The translations under genes were made by a program, and so were the position numbers. Below are positions 1 through 7,963 of a stretch of DNA of 64,000 nucleotides, piece by piece (position 1 is the first letter of the stretch; every line of letters begins with the position of its first letter). The DNA is taken from contig CP051232.1 in NCBI GenBank assembly GCA_017792445.1, positions 4,376,001 through 4,440,000 of the forward strand, written 5' to 3'. The notes under the pieces are model-generated. The model did not search any database. It was not told the DNA's origin and saw only the letters and a list, made by a program, of their open reading frames with translations. This DNA is from Maritimibacter sp. (GTDB taxonomy: Bacteria; Pseudomonadota; Alphaproteobacteria; Rhodobacterales; Rhodobacteraceae).

Positions 1-2
1 CC

Positions 3-53
3 CACAGTGCGGAACGTTTCGTCGAGATGCTGGCGGAAGACCTGAAAGGCTAG
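3..53 (+). CDS. C-terminal end of an unidentified protein (partial)
   Basis: The reading frame entering the window at base 3 encodes the last 16 residues of a protein, HSAERFVEMLAEDLKG, before a TAG stop. The amphipathic helix-like composition and G/C-rich third positions fit a real C-terminus. Too little is present to name a family. It lies just upstream of a sugar-transport operon, so a transcriptional regulator is a reasonable guess, but nothing in these residues proves it. About 140 bases of non-coding sequence follow before a promoter-like element. Confidence 0.45.
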   Translation, partial: HSAERFVEMLAEDLKG

Positions 54-184
54 GTTGGACCGGTCCGCCGGACGCCCCCGAGGCGCAGAACCCGCCGAAT
101 GTGCCCAGACTCTGAGCAAAGACGGTTTTCCCAATGGTCAAAAGCACTTGGCCCGCGATGCGAAACTTACGCAATGGTAGTACT

Positions 185-224
185 CGTTAACGTTGTTGAC
201 TTTAAAAAGAGCCAAAGATTTAAT
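185..224 (+). promoter_or_regulatory. Promoter with palindromic operator upstream of the first sugar ABC operon
   Basis: TTGACT (196-201) and TTTAAT (219-224) are separated by 17 bases, a good sigma-70-like spacing. An 8-bp perfect palindrome, CGTTAACG (185-192), sits immediately upstream and could be a regulator site. The region 54-311 is otherwise non-coding, is the most AT-rich stretch before the first gene, and ends with a GGGAGGAAAAGC ribosome-binding site before the ATG at 312. No regulator for it can be named from the window. Confidence 0.5.
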
Positions 225-311
225 CAATCGCGCTGGCATATCAGGCGGAGCTGAATAGACGAAAAATTACTGAATAAATCCGCCGAGCCGGCTGTTTTTG
301 GGAGGAAAAGC

Positions 312-1346
312 ATGTCGGACGAATTGGAAAAGCTTAGTGAAGTTGTGTCTTCTCGCAGGGATGTGCTGAAGACATTGGGAGCGACCACGGTCGCGGGAGC
401 GCTTCTTGCAACGGCGGGATTTGACCCGGCGATGGCGCAGGAACTCATGGCCGCCGGATCGCCCCTCAAGGCCGGGATGAGCAACGCGGGCCTTCAGGCC
501 ACGTGGTGCGCACAGGGCAAGCAGGCCGCCGAGGCCTGGGGCAAGCTCATGAACGTCGAGGTCACGTGGTTCGACGGCGAGTTGTCGGCAACCAAGCAAC
601 GCGCGACGATCGACAACATGGCGGCCCAGCAATGGGACATCGTGGCGATCCAGACCTTCGGGATCGGGACGCTGAACGACCCCGTCAGCAAGATGATCGA
701 CGCGGGCACGCCCATCATCGCGATGGACACGATGATGGCGCCCGAAGGACAGCTTGCGCTGCACACCTTCATCGCACCGGACAACGTGTTCATGGGTTCG
801 GTCACCGCGCAGGCGCTGTTCGACTCGATCGGCGGCGAGGGTCAGGTGGTCATGACGCAGGGCGCCCTGGGGCACACCGGCGCGCAGGGCCGCGCCAAGG
901 GCTTCAAGCAGATCCTTGCCAATTACCCCAACATCGAGCTGGTCGACGAACAGCCGGCCGACTGGGACGTGACCAAGGTGGCGCGGATCTGGGACTCGCT
1001 GCTGACCAAGTTCCCGGACCTGAAGGCAGGCTTCTTCCACAACGATGACATGGCGCTGGCCGCCAACAACGTCATCAAGGCGAAGGGACGCGAGGGCATC
1101 AAGCTGTCGGGCATCGACGCCATGCCGCCCGCTGTGAACGCCGTTCTCGACGGCACTCTGGTCGCGACCGTGCGCAACCCGTCCTGCCGTATCCACGGCT
1201 GGGCCGTGGCTGCGGGCGTGGCGGCGGCCGTCGGTGGCGAGAAGTCCGGCACGGACATCCCGTCCTACATCTGGGCGGATGGCCCGGTCATCACGCAGGA
1301 CACCGCCGCGGGCCATCTGTGGCTGCAGAAGAACTTCCTGATCTAA
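312..1346 (+). CDS. Sugar ABC transporter periplasmic substrate-binding protein (Tat-exported)
   Basis: This 344-residue protein has the type-I periplasmic binding fold of the RbsB/XylF group. It binds a sugar in the periplasm and delivers it to the permease encoded downstream. A twin-arginine motif, SSRRDVLK (about residues 13-20), precedes a hydrophobic stretch and an AMAQ cleavage site near residue 35, so Tat rather than Sec export is predicted. The start follows a strong GGGAGG site. The ATPase, permease and kinase genes follow in the same direction with almost no gaps. The neighbours suggest a polyol, ketose or thioribose-like ligand, but the ligand cannot be read from the sequence. Confidence 0.85.
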   Translation: MSDELEKLSEVVSSRRDVLKTLGATTVAGALLATAGFDPAMAQELMAAGSPLKAGMSNAGLQATWCAQGKQAAEAWGKLMNVEVTWFDGELSATKQRATIDNMAAQQWDIVAIQTFGIGTLNDPVSKMIDAGTPIIAMDTMMAPEGQLALHTFIAPDNVFMGSVTAQALFDSIGGEGQVVMTQGALGHTGAQGRAKGFKQILANYPNIELVDEQPADWDVTKVARIWDSLLTKFPDLKAGFFHNDDMALAANNVIKAKGREGIKLSGIDAMPPAVNAVLDGTLVATVRNPSCRIHGWAVAAGVAAAVGGEKSGTDIPSYIWADGPVITQDTAAGHLWLQKNFLI

Positions 1347-1350
1347 GATC

Positions 1351-2895
1351 GTGGCGGAAGACAGTCTGTACCTTTCCGGCGGGAGGGCTTCGGCCCTCCC
1401 GTCTGAGAACGCGCCGCCGCTTCTGGAGATGCGCGCGGTCACCAAGCGGTTTGGCGGCGTCGCCGCCCTGCGCAACGTGGATTTCTCGATCCTCGAAGGC
1501 GAGGTTCACGGCCTCGTCGGAGAGAACGGCGCGGGCAAGTCGACGATGATGAAGATCATCGCCGGGGTTCACGCGGATTTCGAGGGCGAGATGTTCGTGG
1601 GCGGCAAGCCCGTCCATTTCCGCTCGGCGCGCGAGGCGCTGGATGCCGGCATCGGCATGGTGCATCAGGAACTGTCGGTGGTGCCCGACCTGACCGTGGC
1701 CGAGAACGTGTTCCTTGGCCATCAGCCGGTCATGGCGGGCGGTCTGATCGACTGGCGCAAGATGAACCGCACCGCTCGGACGCAGATCGCCAGCCTTGGA
1801 CTGGACATCGACCCGACCACCCGGATGGGCGCCCTGCCGGTCGGTCTGCAGCAGCTGGTCGAACTGTCCCGCGTGCTGTTCTCGGGTGCGAAGATCATCA
1901 TCCTCGACGAGCCGACCTCGGCCCTGTCCCCGCCCGAAGTCGAGCGCCTGTTCGGCGTTCTGCGCCAGCTTCGGCAACAGGGCCGCAGCCTGATCTTCAT
2001 TTCGCACTTCCTCGACGACGTGCTGGAAATCTCGGACCGCGTGACCGTGTTCCGAAACGGCGAACGGGTAACGACGTCTCCGGCCGCCGCGCTGACGAAG
2101 GACGAGATCATCAGCCAGATGATCGGGCGCGGCTCTGCCGAGATGACCATGGGCGAAGAGGCCGAACTGGAAGGAGACGACGCCAAGCCGGTGGTGCTGG
2201 AGGTGCAGAACCTCAGCGATGGCAAGGGGTTGGCGGACGTTTCTCTGGCAATGCGTCAAAACGAGATTCACGGCGTCTACGGCTTCATGGGCTGCGGTCA
2301 GATCGAGCTGTCGCGGGCGCTGTTCGGCAAAGGCAACCTCCGCGGCGGCACCACGATCCTTGACGGCAAGCCGGTCCGGTTCCGGTCCACCGCCGCCGCG
2401 CGTCGCGCCGGCGTGGCCTATGTGCCCGAAAACCGGGGCATGATGCTGTTCCGGACCGAACCGGTGTTCAAGAACGTCTCGATCTCGATCCTCGACCGGA
2501 TCAACCGGATCATGCTGCGCCCGAATGCCGAAAGGCGGATCGCAAAGAGCCATATCGAGGATCTTCAGATCCGCCCGCCCCGCACCGACATCGCGCTTGG
2601 CAACCTGTCGGGCGGCAACCAGCAGAAAGTGGCTCTGGCCAAGTGGCTGACCCACCTGCCCAAGGCGCTGATCCTCGTGGAACCGACGCGGGGCATGGAT
2701 GTGGGCGCGAAAGAGGATGTGATCCGGATCGTGAAATCGCTGCGCGACAAGGGCGTTGCGATCCTCGTGCTGTCGACCGAGCCCGAGACGATCCTGACGC
2801 TCGCCGACCGCGTCACCGTCATGAAGAAGGGCCGCGTCGCGCGGGAATTCACCACAGGACATTTGGAAAAGGCAGATTTGCTGTCGGCCGCCTAG
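1351..2895 (+). CDS. Sugar ABC transporter ATP-binding protein, two fused nucleotide-binding domains (RbsA/MglA type)
   Basis: This protein of up to 514 residues carries two ABC ATPase domains, the usual layout for ribose/galactose-type importers. The first has Walker A GENGAGKST and a Walker B followed by DEPTSAL. The second is degenerate at Walker A (GFMGCGQIE), retains the signature LSGGNQQK, and has VEPTRGMD in place of DEPT, as is normal for this family. It energises the permease at 2920. The start is uncertain. The GTG at 1351 has no clear ribosome-binding site, and codons 11-17 lie in a strong hairpin (1381-1400). An in-frame ATG at 1429 starts right at the conserved MRAVTKRFGG, although its GGAG is abutting. 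Confidence 0.88.
   Translation: MAEDSLYLSGGRASALPSENAPPLLEMRAVTKRFGGVAALRNVDFSILEGEVHGLVGENGAGKSTMMKIIAGVHADFEGEMFVGGKPVHFRSAREALDAGIGMVHQELSVVPDLTVAENVFLGHQPVMAGGLIDWRKMNRTARTQIASLGLDIDPTTRMGALPVGLQQLVELSRVLFSGAKIIILDEPTSALSPPEVERLFGVLRQLRQQGRSLIFISHFLDDVLEISDRVTVFRNGERVTTSPAAALTKDEIISQMIGRGSAEMTMGEEAELEGDDAKPVVLEVQNLSDGKGLADVSLAMRQNEIHGVYGFMGCGQIELSRALFGKGNLRGGTTILDGKPVRFRSTAAARRAGVAYVPENRGMMLFRTEPVFKNVSISILDRINRIMLRPNAERRIAKSHIEDLQIRPPRTDIALGNLSGGNQQKVALAKWLTHLPKALILVEPTRGMDVGAKEDVIRIVKSLRDKGVAILVLSTEPETILTLADRVTVMKKGRVAREFTTGHLEKADLLSAA
1381..1400 (+). promoter_or_regulatory. Perfect hairpin just after the binding-protein gene
   Basis: GGGAGGGC-TTCG-GCCCTCCC is a perfect 8-bp stem closed by a stable UUCG tetraloop, 35 bases after the binding-protein stop. 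Such hairpins after binding-protein genes commonly protect the upstream mRNA and lower expression of the membrane and ATPase genes. It lies inside the 5' end of the annotated ATPase frame, which is one reason to doubt that gene's GTG start. Confidence 0.6.
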
Positions 2896-2919
2896 GGCGG
2901 ACGGGCAACAGGGACAGGC

Positions 2920-3933
2920 ATGGCAGACACAACCCAAACCAATGCAGGCGGCGGCCTGCGCAGATTTCTGGCCGAGCAGATGCGCAACATCGCTCCGGTC
3001 TTCACGCTTCTTATCCTGATCGTGTTCTTCTCGGTGCAAAGCCCGGTGTTCTTCACGCTGGATAACGCGCTGAATATCCTGTCGAACTCGTCAATCACCG
3101 GGATCATCGCGGTCGGGCTGACCTTCGTGATCCTGACCGCCGAGATAGACCTGTCGGTCGCGGCCATTGCCAACGCGATCGGGATCACGGTCGCCTATTT
3201 CACGCTTCAGCCCGAGTACGTGAACATCAACACGTGGCCGATGTACGGGATCCTCGCGATCATCTTGACGCTGCTGGCGGCCTTCGGTCTTGGCTCGGTC
3301 ACCGCGTTCGGGGTCACCGTGATCGGCATCCCCTCGTTCATCATGACGCTGGCGATGATGCAGATCGCCGACGGAATCTCGGCGGTGCTGGTGCGCGGGC
3401 AGATCGCCTATAACTTCCCAGAGTTCATCACGCTGATCGGGTCCGGGCGATTGTTCGGGCTAAGGTATTCGATCATCGTCTGTATCCTGTTCCTGCTCGT
3501 CGCCCATATCGTGCTGAAATACACCCGCTTCGGGCGCTACGTGTACATGGTCGGCGGCAACCGCGAGGCGGCGGAATATTCCGGCGTGAACGTGCGGCTG
3601 ATCATCGCCTCGGTCATGATCATCTCGGCGGTCTGTTCCGGCATCGCGGGCATGATCGGCGTCGCCTATTTCGGCTCGGCGCAGCAGAACGGGTTCAACG
3701 ACTTCCTGCTGACGGCAATCGCGGCGGTGGTGCTGGGCGGCACCAGCCTGTTCGGCGGGCGCGGCGGCATCGGCAACACGGTGGTCGGCCTGTTGGTGCT
3801 GGGCGTGCTGAACAACGGGCTCGACCTGATCCAGATCGACAGCTTCCTGAAGATCCTGATCCGCGGCCTGATCCTTCTCGCCGCCCTTGTCATCAACGTC
3901 TACGCGCAGCGCCTCAAGGAATCGGCGGGTTAG
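2920..3933 (+). CDS. Sugar ABC transporter permease (RbsC/BPD_transp_2 family)
   Basis: This 337-residue integral membrane protein has about eight to ten hydrophobic segments. It carries the conserved family signatures EIDLSVAAIANAIG (loop near residue 75) and GGTSLFGGRGGIGNT near residue 275, typical of ribose-type permeases. It forms the channel for the importer encoded at 312-2895, probably as a homodimer because only one permease gene is present. The ATG follows the ATPase stop by 24 bases with a GGGACAGGC-type ribosome site. The kinase pair begins 14 bases after its stop, consistent with one operon. Confidence 0.88.
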   Translation: MADTTQTNAGGGLRRFLAEQMRNIAPVFTLLILIVFFSVQSPVFFTLDNALNILSNSSITGIIAVGLTFVILTAEIDLSVAAIANAIGITVAYFTLQPEYVNINTWPMYGILAIILTLLAAFGLGSVTAFGVTVIGIPSFIMTLAMMQIADGISAVLVRGQIAYNFPEFITLIGSGRLFGLRYSIIVCILFLLVAHIVLKYTRFGRYVYMVGGNREAAEYSGVNVRLIIASVMIISAVCSGIAGMIGVAYFGSAQQNGFNDFLLTAIAAVVLGGTSLFGGRGGIGNTVVGLLVLGVLNNGLDLIQIDSFLKILIRGLILLAALVINVYAQRLKESAG

Positions 3934-3947
3934 CGGGAGAAGCCACA

Positions 3948-4937
3948 ATGATGAAGAAGATCCTCAATGCGCCAGCCGACTATGTCGACGAGATGCTGGA
4001 GGGCCTGTGCCTTGCGCATCCCGAGTACTACGCCCAGCCCGAACGGCGCGTCATCGCCCGCGCGGGCGGCGCGACCGAGGGCAAGGTCGGCATCGTCACC
4101 GGCGGCGGCTCGGGGCATCTGCCCGTCTTCACCGGCTATGTCGGCAAGGGCCTGCTGGATGCCTGCGCCATCGGCGACGTGTTCGCCTCGCCGTCGTCGG
4201 ACCAGATGGCCGAAGCCATGCGGCAGGCCCACGGCGGCGCGGGGGTGCTGCGGCTGTACGGAAACTATGGCGGCGACGTCATGAATTTCGACATGGCGGG
4301 CGAGATGCTGGAGTTCGAGGACATCGCCTCGACCACCGTGCTGCTGGCGGACGACGTTGTGTCCGCTCCCTTCGCAGAGCGGCAAAAGCGGCGCGGCACC
4401 GGCGGCATGGTCTACGCGTTCAAGATGGCCGGTGCGCGGGCCGAGGAGATGGCCGATCTCGAAGAGGTCACCCGCGTCGCCCAGAAGGCCGCCGACGCCT
4501 GCCATTCCATCGGCATGGCGCTGACTCCCTGCACCGTGCCGCAGGCGGGCCGCCCGACCTTCGACATTCCCGACGGGCAGATGGAGATGGGCATGGGCAT
4601 CCATGGCGAGCCCGGCATCTACAAGTCCGGGATCAAGCCCGCCGACGCCATCGTGGACGAGATGATGGCCAAGCTGGCCGAGGACCGCGCGTTGAACGGC
4701 CGCCTGTCGATCATGGTCAACTCGCTGGGCGCCACACCGCCCGAAGAGCTGTACATCATGTACCGCCGCGCCGCCGCGATCCTGAAAGACGCGGGCGCGA
4801 CGGTGGTGATGCCGCTGGTCGGCCGCTATGCCACCTCGATGGAGATGACCGGCGCGACGATCACCGTCTGCCATCTCGACGACGAGCTAGAGGCGCTGCT
4901 CATGGCGCCCTGCGACTGCGCCTTCTGGCGGGTCTGA
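3948..4937 (+). CDS. DhaK-family dihydroxyacetone/ketotetrose-type kinase, substrate-binding subunit
   Basis: This 329-residue protein belongs to the DhaK family, whose members bind short ketoses through a hemiaminal to a histidine. TGGGSGH (51-57), GNYGGD (105-110) and GMGIHGEPG, with candidate ligand His219, are all present. It would work with the DhaL-like subunit encoded directly downstream, phosphorylating a ketose delivered by the ABC importer. Paralogues of this kind act on dihydroxyacetone or on four-carbon ketoses such as erythrulose. Which applies here is not visible. The N-terminal residues MMKK leave a one-codon ambiguity in the start. Confidence 0.85.
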   Translation: MMKKILNAPADYVDEMLEGLCLAHPEYYAQPERRVIARAGGATEGKVGIVTGGGSGHLPVFTGYVGKGLLDACAIGDVFASPSSDQMAEAMRQAHGGAGVLRLYGNYGGDVMNFDMAGEMLEFEDIASTTVLLADDVVSAPFAERQKRRGTGGMVYAFKMAGARAEEMADLEEVTRVAQKAADACHSIGMALTPCTVPQAGRPTFDIPDGQMEMGMGIHGEPGIYKSGIKPADAIVDEMMAKLAEDRALNGRLSIMVNSLGATPPEELYIMYRRAAAILKDAGATVVMPLVGRYATSMEMTGATITVCHLDDELEALLMAPCDCAFWRV

Positions 4938-4938
4938 C

Positions 4939-5541
4939 GTGGCCGGCTTCACCACCGACGACCTGCGCGCCGCCGCCACGAAGATCGCGGCGCATGTGCA
5001 GGGCGTGGCCGACGAGTTGAACGCCGCCGACGGCCAGCTTGGGGACGGCGATCTTGGGATCACGGTGTCGAAGGGCTGGGCAGAGATCGCCTCTGCCGCC
5101 GATGGCTTGCCAGACGATGTGGGGATGGCGTTTCTGGACTGCGCCAAGGCGTTTCAGAAGGTCTCGTCGTCCTCTTACGGCACGTTGACCGCCACCGCTT
5201 TCATGGCTGCCGCGAAGGCCAGCAAGGGGCGGACCGAGGTTCCCTTCGCCGAGATCCCGGCGCTGGTCGCCGCCGCCCGCGATGCGATGATGACGCGCGG
5301 CAAGGCGGACCTGGGCGACAAGACGGTTCTGGATGCGCTGGACGCCGTGGCGCAGGCGACGGAAGGCAAGGAGGACCCCGCGACGCTGCTTGCCGCGGCG
5401 CGCGACGCGATCACGCAGGCGCTGGACACCTTCCGCCCGCAGGAAAACCGCGTCGGCCGGGCGCGCATGTTCGGAGAGCGCAGCAAGGGGCTGGACGACC
5501 CCGGAATGCTGGCGCTGGCGCGGGTTGCCGAGGGGCTTTGA
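4939..5541 (+). CDS. DhaL-family kinase, ATP-binding subunit
   Basis: This 200-residue, all-helical DhaL-type subunit has the Mg-ADP-binding aspartate cluster in NAADGQLGDGDLG near residues 28-40 and the GTLT segment near residue 80. It begins with GTG one base after the stop of the DhaK-like gene, so the two are translationally coupled and form a two-subunit kinase. No PTS-type DhaM is nearby, so ATP rather than phosphoenolpyruvate is the likely donor. The open reading frame ends at a GC-rich hairpin that probably terminates the transcript. Confidence 0.85.
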   Translation: MAGFTTDDLRAAATKIAAHVQGVADELNAADGQLGDGDLGITVSKGWAEIASAADGLPDDVGMAFLDCAKAFQKVSSSSYGTLTATAFMAAAKASKGRTEVPFAEIPALVAAARDAMMTRGKADLGDKTVLDALDAVAQATEGKEDPATLLAAARDAITQALDTFRPQENRVGRARMFGERSKGLDDPGMLALARVAEGL

Positions 5542-5543
5542 TC

Positions 5544-5563
5544 GCCCGCCGCGCGGCGCGGGC
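5544..5563 (+). terminator. GC-rich hairpin after the kinase pair
   Basis: GCCCGC and GCGGGC (5544-5549 and 5558-5563) form a short stem directly after the DhaL stop, in a 70-base gap between convergent genes. There is no T-run, so it may be a weak or factor-assisted terminator. Confidence 0.35.
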
Positions 5564-5611
5564 CGCCCCACCCGCGCGCCGGTGGCCGACCGCAGGCGTC
5601 CGGGCGGGGCG

Positions 5612-6442
5612 TCAGGACTTGGACGGAGTCCCGTCCAGACGCACGATATGCGGCATGTCGGCGGACAGCGACGGCGCATAGCGGCGCAGCACAAGCGGAT
5701 CGTGTCCCGGAATATAGTGATCCGCCGACGCGGCCAGCGACCGGATCAGCCCGAACCCGTCCAGCATCTCTGCCACGTTCGACACGATCGGAAAGGGACG
5801 CCCCTGATCTATGTTGGCGTAGTAGTGGCTGGCATCGGACGCCAGCACCACCCATCCCCGCCGCGTCCAGACGCGGACGATCTGCAAGCCCTGCGAATGC
5901 CCGCCAACAAGGTGCACCGTGACGCCGGGCGCGACCTCGGACGTGCCGTCGTGGAACTGCACCCGGCCATCGAACACGCGCCGCACCATCGCGGTGACAT
6001 CGTCGACCGTGAACGTGCTGCGCAGCATGGGGTGGCACATGCAGGGGCCGGTGCAATAGCTCATCTCGCGGGCCTGCAGGTGATAGCGGGCGTTCGGGAA
6101 CAGGTCGTGGTTGCCTGCGTGGTCCCAGTGCATGTGGGTAATGATCACGTCGCGCACCGTGTCGGGCGCGATCCCCAGCGCTGTCAGCCCGTCCTCGACC
6201 GGAAAGACGATGCCCCTGCCCCGCGCCGCGCTTTCGCGGGCGTCAAAGCCGGTGTCCACCACGATGGTCCGTCCGCCACCGCGCAACACCCAGACGAAGA
6301 AGTCCATCGGCATCGGGGCGTCGTGCAGGTCCGCCGGTTCCTTCAGCGGCGGGATGAAGTTCTCGCGCAGCAGGCGGTCATCGTGCCGGCCGTAGCGGAT
6401 CGCGTGGACCTCGTACTCGGGCACTCCGGTCGCGGGGCTCAC
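5612..6442 (-). CDS. Metallo-beta-lactamase-fold hydrolase (N-acyl-homoserine lactonase-like family)
   Basis: This 276-residue protein of the MBL superfamily has the zinc motif THMHWDH, further metal ligands in GGHSQG and SDASHY, and a final GHDP. The frame stays open upstream, but no in-frame ATG with a ribosome site exists. The GTG at 6442 is preceded by a GGAGG-like site, gives the usual family length, and begins two codons before another GTG. It overlaps the stop of a 26-codon upstream reading frame as GTGA. The substrate is unknown: relatives hydrolyse lactones, including acyl-homoserine lactones and sugar lactones. It is convergent with the kinase operon and divergent from mtnK. Confidence 0.75.
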   Translation of the reverse strand: MSPATGVPEYEVHAIRYGRHDDRLLRENFIPPLKEPADLHDAPMPMDFFVWVLRGGGRTIVVDTGFDARESAARGRGIVFPVEDGLTALGIAPDTVRDVIITHMHWDHAGNHDLFPNARYHLQAREMSYCTGPCMCHPMLRSTFTVDDVTAMVRRVFDGRVQFHDGTSEVAPGVTVHLVGGHSQGLQIVRVWTRRGWVVLASDASHYYANIDQGRPFPIVSNVAEMLDGFGLIRSLAASADHYIPGHDPLVLRRYAPSLSADMPHIVRLDGTPSKS

Positions 6443-6519
6443 CGCCGCGCCTCCGCCAAGCCGTGTGACCTGGATGTGTCGTCCGGCGTCATCCGCAAAG
6501 GACAGATCGGTGTTCGCAT
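6439..6519 (-). CDS. Possible 26-residue upstream (leader) reading frame coupled to the MBL hydrolase
   Basis: An ATG at 6519 is preceded by a near-ideal GGGAGGAGAAACCG ribosome site. It opens a 26-codon frame beginning MRTPICPLRM whose TGA overlaps the GTG start of the hydrolase as GTGA. The best ribosome site in the region therefore serves this short frame rather than the hydrolase frame. It may be a translational-coupling leader, or the remnant of an N-terminus separated by a frameshift. No peptide family is recognised. Confidence 0.4.
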   Translation of the reverse strand: MRTPICPLRMTPDDTSRSHGLAEARR

Positions 6520-6642
6520 CAACGGTTTCTCCTCCCAAAGCGCCGCCGACCCGGCAAGCCGGGACGGGATCAGCGTAGCAGCGCGACCACATCTGGCAAT
6601 GGCCCCGCGCCCGGACCGCCCCCGCCATCAAAGGAGACAGGC

Positions 6643-7896
6643 ATGACCGAAGGCACCGTCTACGAGGCACTTACCGTCGACACCCTGCCCGCCCGCCTCG
6701 AACGCGTCGCGGCGCTGGTGGCGCAGGTCGGAGCGGGTGACTGGCAGGTCGAGGAAGTCGGCGACGGCAATCTGAACCTCGTGTTCATCGTCAGCGGCCC
6801 GCGCGGCAAGGCGATCGTGAAACAGGCGCTTCCTTACGTCCGTCTTGTCGGCGACAGCTGGCCCCTGCCCCTGTACCGCGCCTTCTACGAGTACCACGCC
6901 CTGACGCGGCAGGCCGCCCGCGACCCCGGCTCGGTGCCGGTGATCCATCACTTCGACAAGGATCAGGCGCTGATCGTGATGGAGTACCTTTCGCCCCACG
7001 TGATCCTGCGCCGCAAGCTGATCGCGGGCGAGCGCGTGGCGGGGCTGGCCGCCTTCCTGGGGCGTTTCTGCGCCCGCACCGCGTTTCGCGGATCGGAACT
7101 GTCGATGGCCTCGCCCGACAAGAAAGCCGACGTCGCGCTGTTCGCCGGCAACGTCGAGATCCCGGCCATCACCGAGGCGCTTGTCTTCACCGATCCCTAT
7201 TACGCCGCCGAGATGAACAGCCACACACCGGGGCTGGAGCCGGTGATCGCCCGGCTGCGCGGCGACGTGGCGCTGAAGGTGAAGGCGCAGCAGGCATTGC
7301 AGCGTTTCGTGTCGAACACCGAGACGATGGTGCATGGCGACCTGCACTCTGGCTCGATCATGTCGACCGCCGTCGACAGCCGCGTGATCGACCCCGAGTT
7401 CGTTCAGTACGGGCCGTTGGGTTTCGATATCGGGATGCTGTGTGCCAACTTCCTGATGGCTTATTTCAGCCAGCCCGCGCACCGGGGCGACGATCTGTCC
7501 GCCTATCAGGACTGGATCCTCGGCGTGATCACCGAGGTCTGCGAGACGTTTGAAACCGAGTTCCGCCATCTCTGGTCGACCGAGCGCACCGGCATCCTGT
7601 ACCCCGCCGCTCTGTTCGAGGATCAGGGCCACGACAGCGCCCCTGCCTGCGACGCCGTGCTGACCGGCCTGTGGCGCGACGCGTGGACGGTCTGCGGCAT
7701 CGAGATGCACCGCCGCTGCCTGTCGCTCGCGCATAATGCCGATTTCGAGGACATCCCCGACCCCGCCATCCGCGCCCCGCTGGAAGCGCGCAACCTTCTG
7801 CTGGGCGCCGACCTGATCCGCTTGGCCGATACGATCACCGCCGCCGAAGAGGTCTGCGAACGGGCGCGCAGATACAATGTGACGGACGTGATCTGA
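6643..7896 (+). CDS. mtnK: S-methyl-5-thioribose kinase
   Basis: This 417-residue protein phosphorylates 5-methylthioribose at C1 in the methionine-salvage pathway. It has a protein-kinase-like/aminoglycoside-phosphotransferase fold. The family hallmarks GDGNLNLVF (near 39-47), IVKQALPYVR, the catalytic MVHGDLHSGS and the metal-binding VIDPEF are all visible. The start follows AAAGGAGACAGGC. The usual partner mtnA (methylthioribose-1-phosphate isomerase) is not adjacent: the next gene is an unrelated giant protein on the other strand. The nearby sugar importer could supply methylthioribose, but that is an inference. Confidence 0.93.
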   Translation: MTEGTVYEALTVDTLPARLERVAALVAQVGAGDWQVEEVGDGNLNLVFIVSGPRGKAIVKQALPYVRLVGDSWPLPLYRAFYEYHALTRQAARDPGSVPVIHHFDKDQALIVMEYLSPHVILRRKLIAGERVAGLAAFLGRFCARTAFRGSELSMASPDKKADVALFAGNVEIPAITEALVFTDPYYAAEMNSHTPGLEPVIARLRGDVALKVKAQQALQRFVSNTETMVHGDLHSGSIMSTAVDSRVIDPEFVQYGPLGFDIGMLCANFLMAYFSQPAHRGDDLSAYQDWILGVITEVCETFETEFRHLWSTERTGILYPAALFEDQGHDSAPACDAVLTGLWRDAWTVCGIEMHRRCLSLAHNADFEDIPDPAIRAPLEARNLLLGADLIRLADTITAAEEVCERARRYNVTDVI

Positions 7897-7927
7897 CCGC
7901 CGCGCGTCCGGCAACCAGCAGGGCAAG

Positions 7928-7950
7928 CGGGCCGGCAAAGCGCCGGCCCG
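7928..7950 (+). terminator. Convergent terminator hairpin between mtnK and the giant surface protein
   Basis: CGGGCCGGC-AAAGC-GCCGGCCCG is a perfect 9-bp inverted repeat in the 67-base gap between two convergent genes, so it could serve both strands. There is no T-run on either side. Confidence 0.6.
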
Positions 7951-7963
7951 GATGCGGTGTGGC

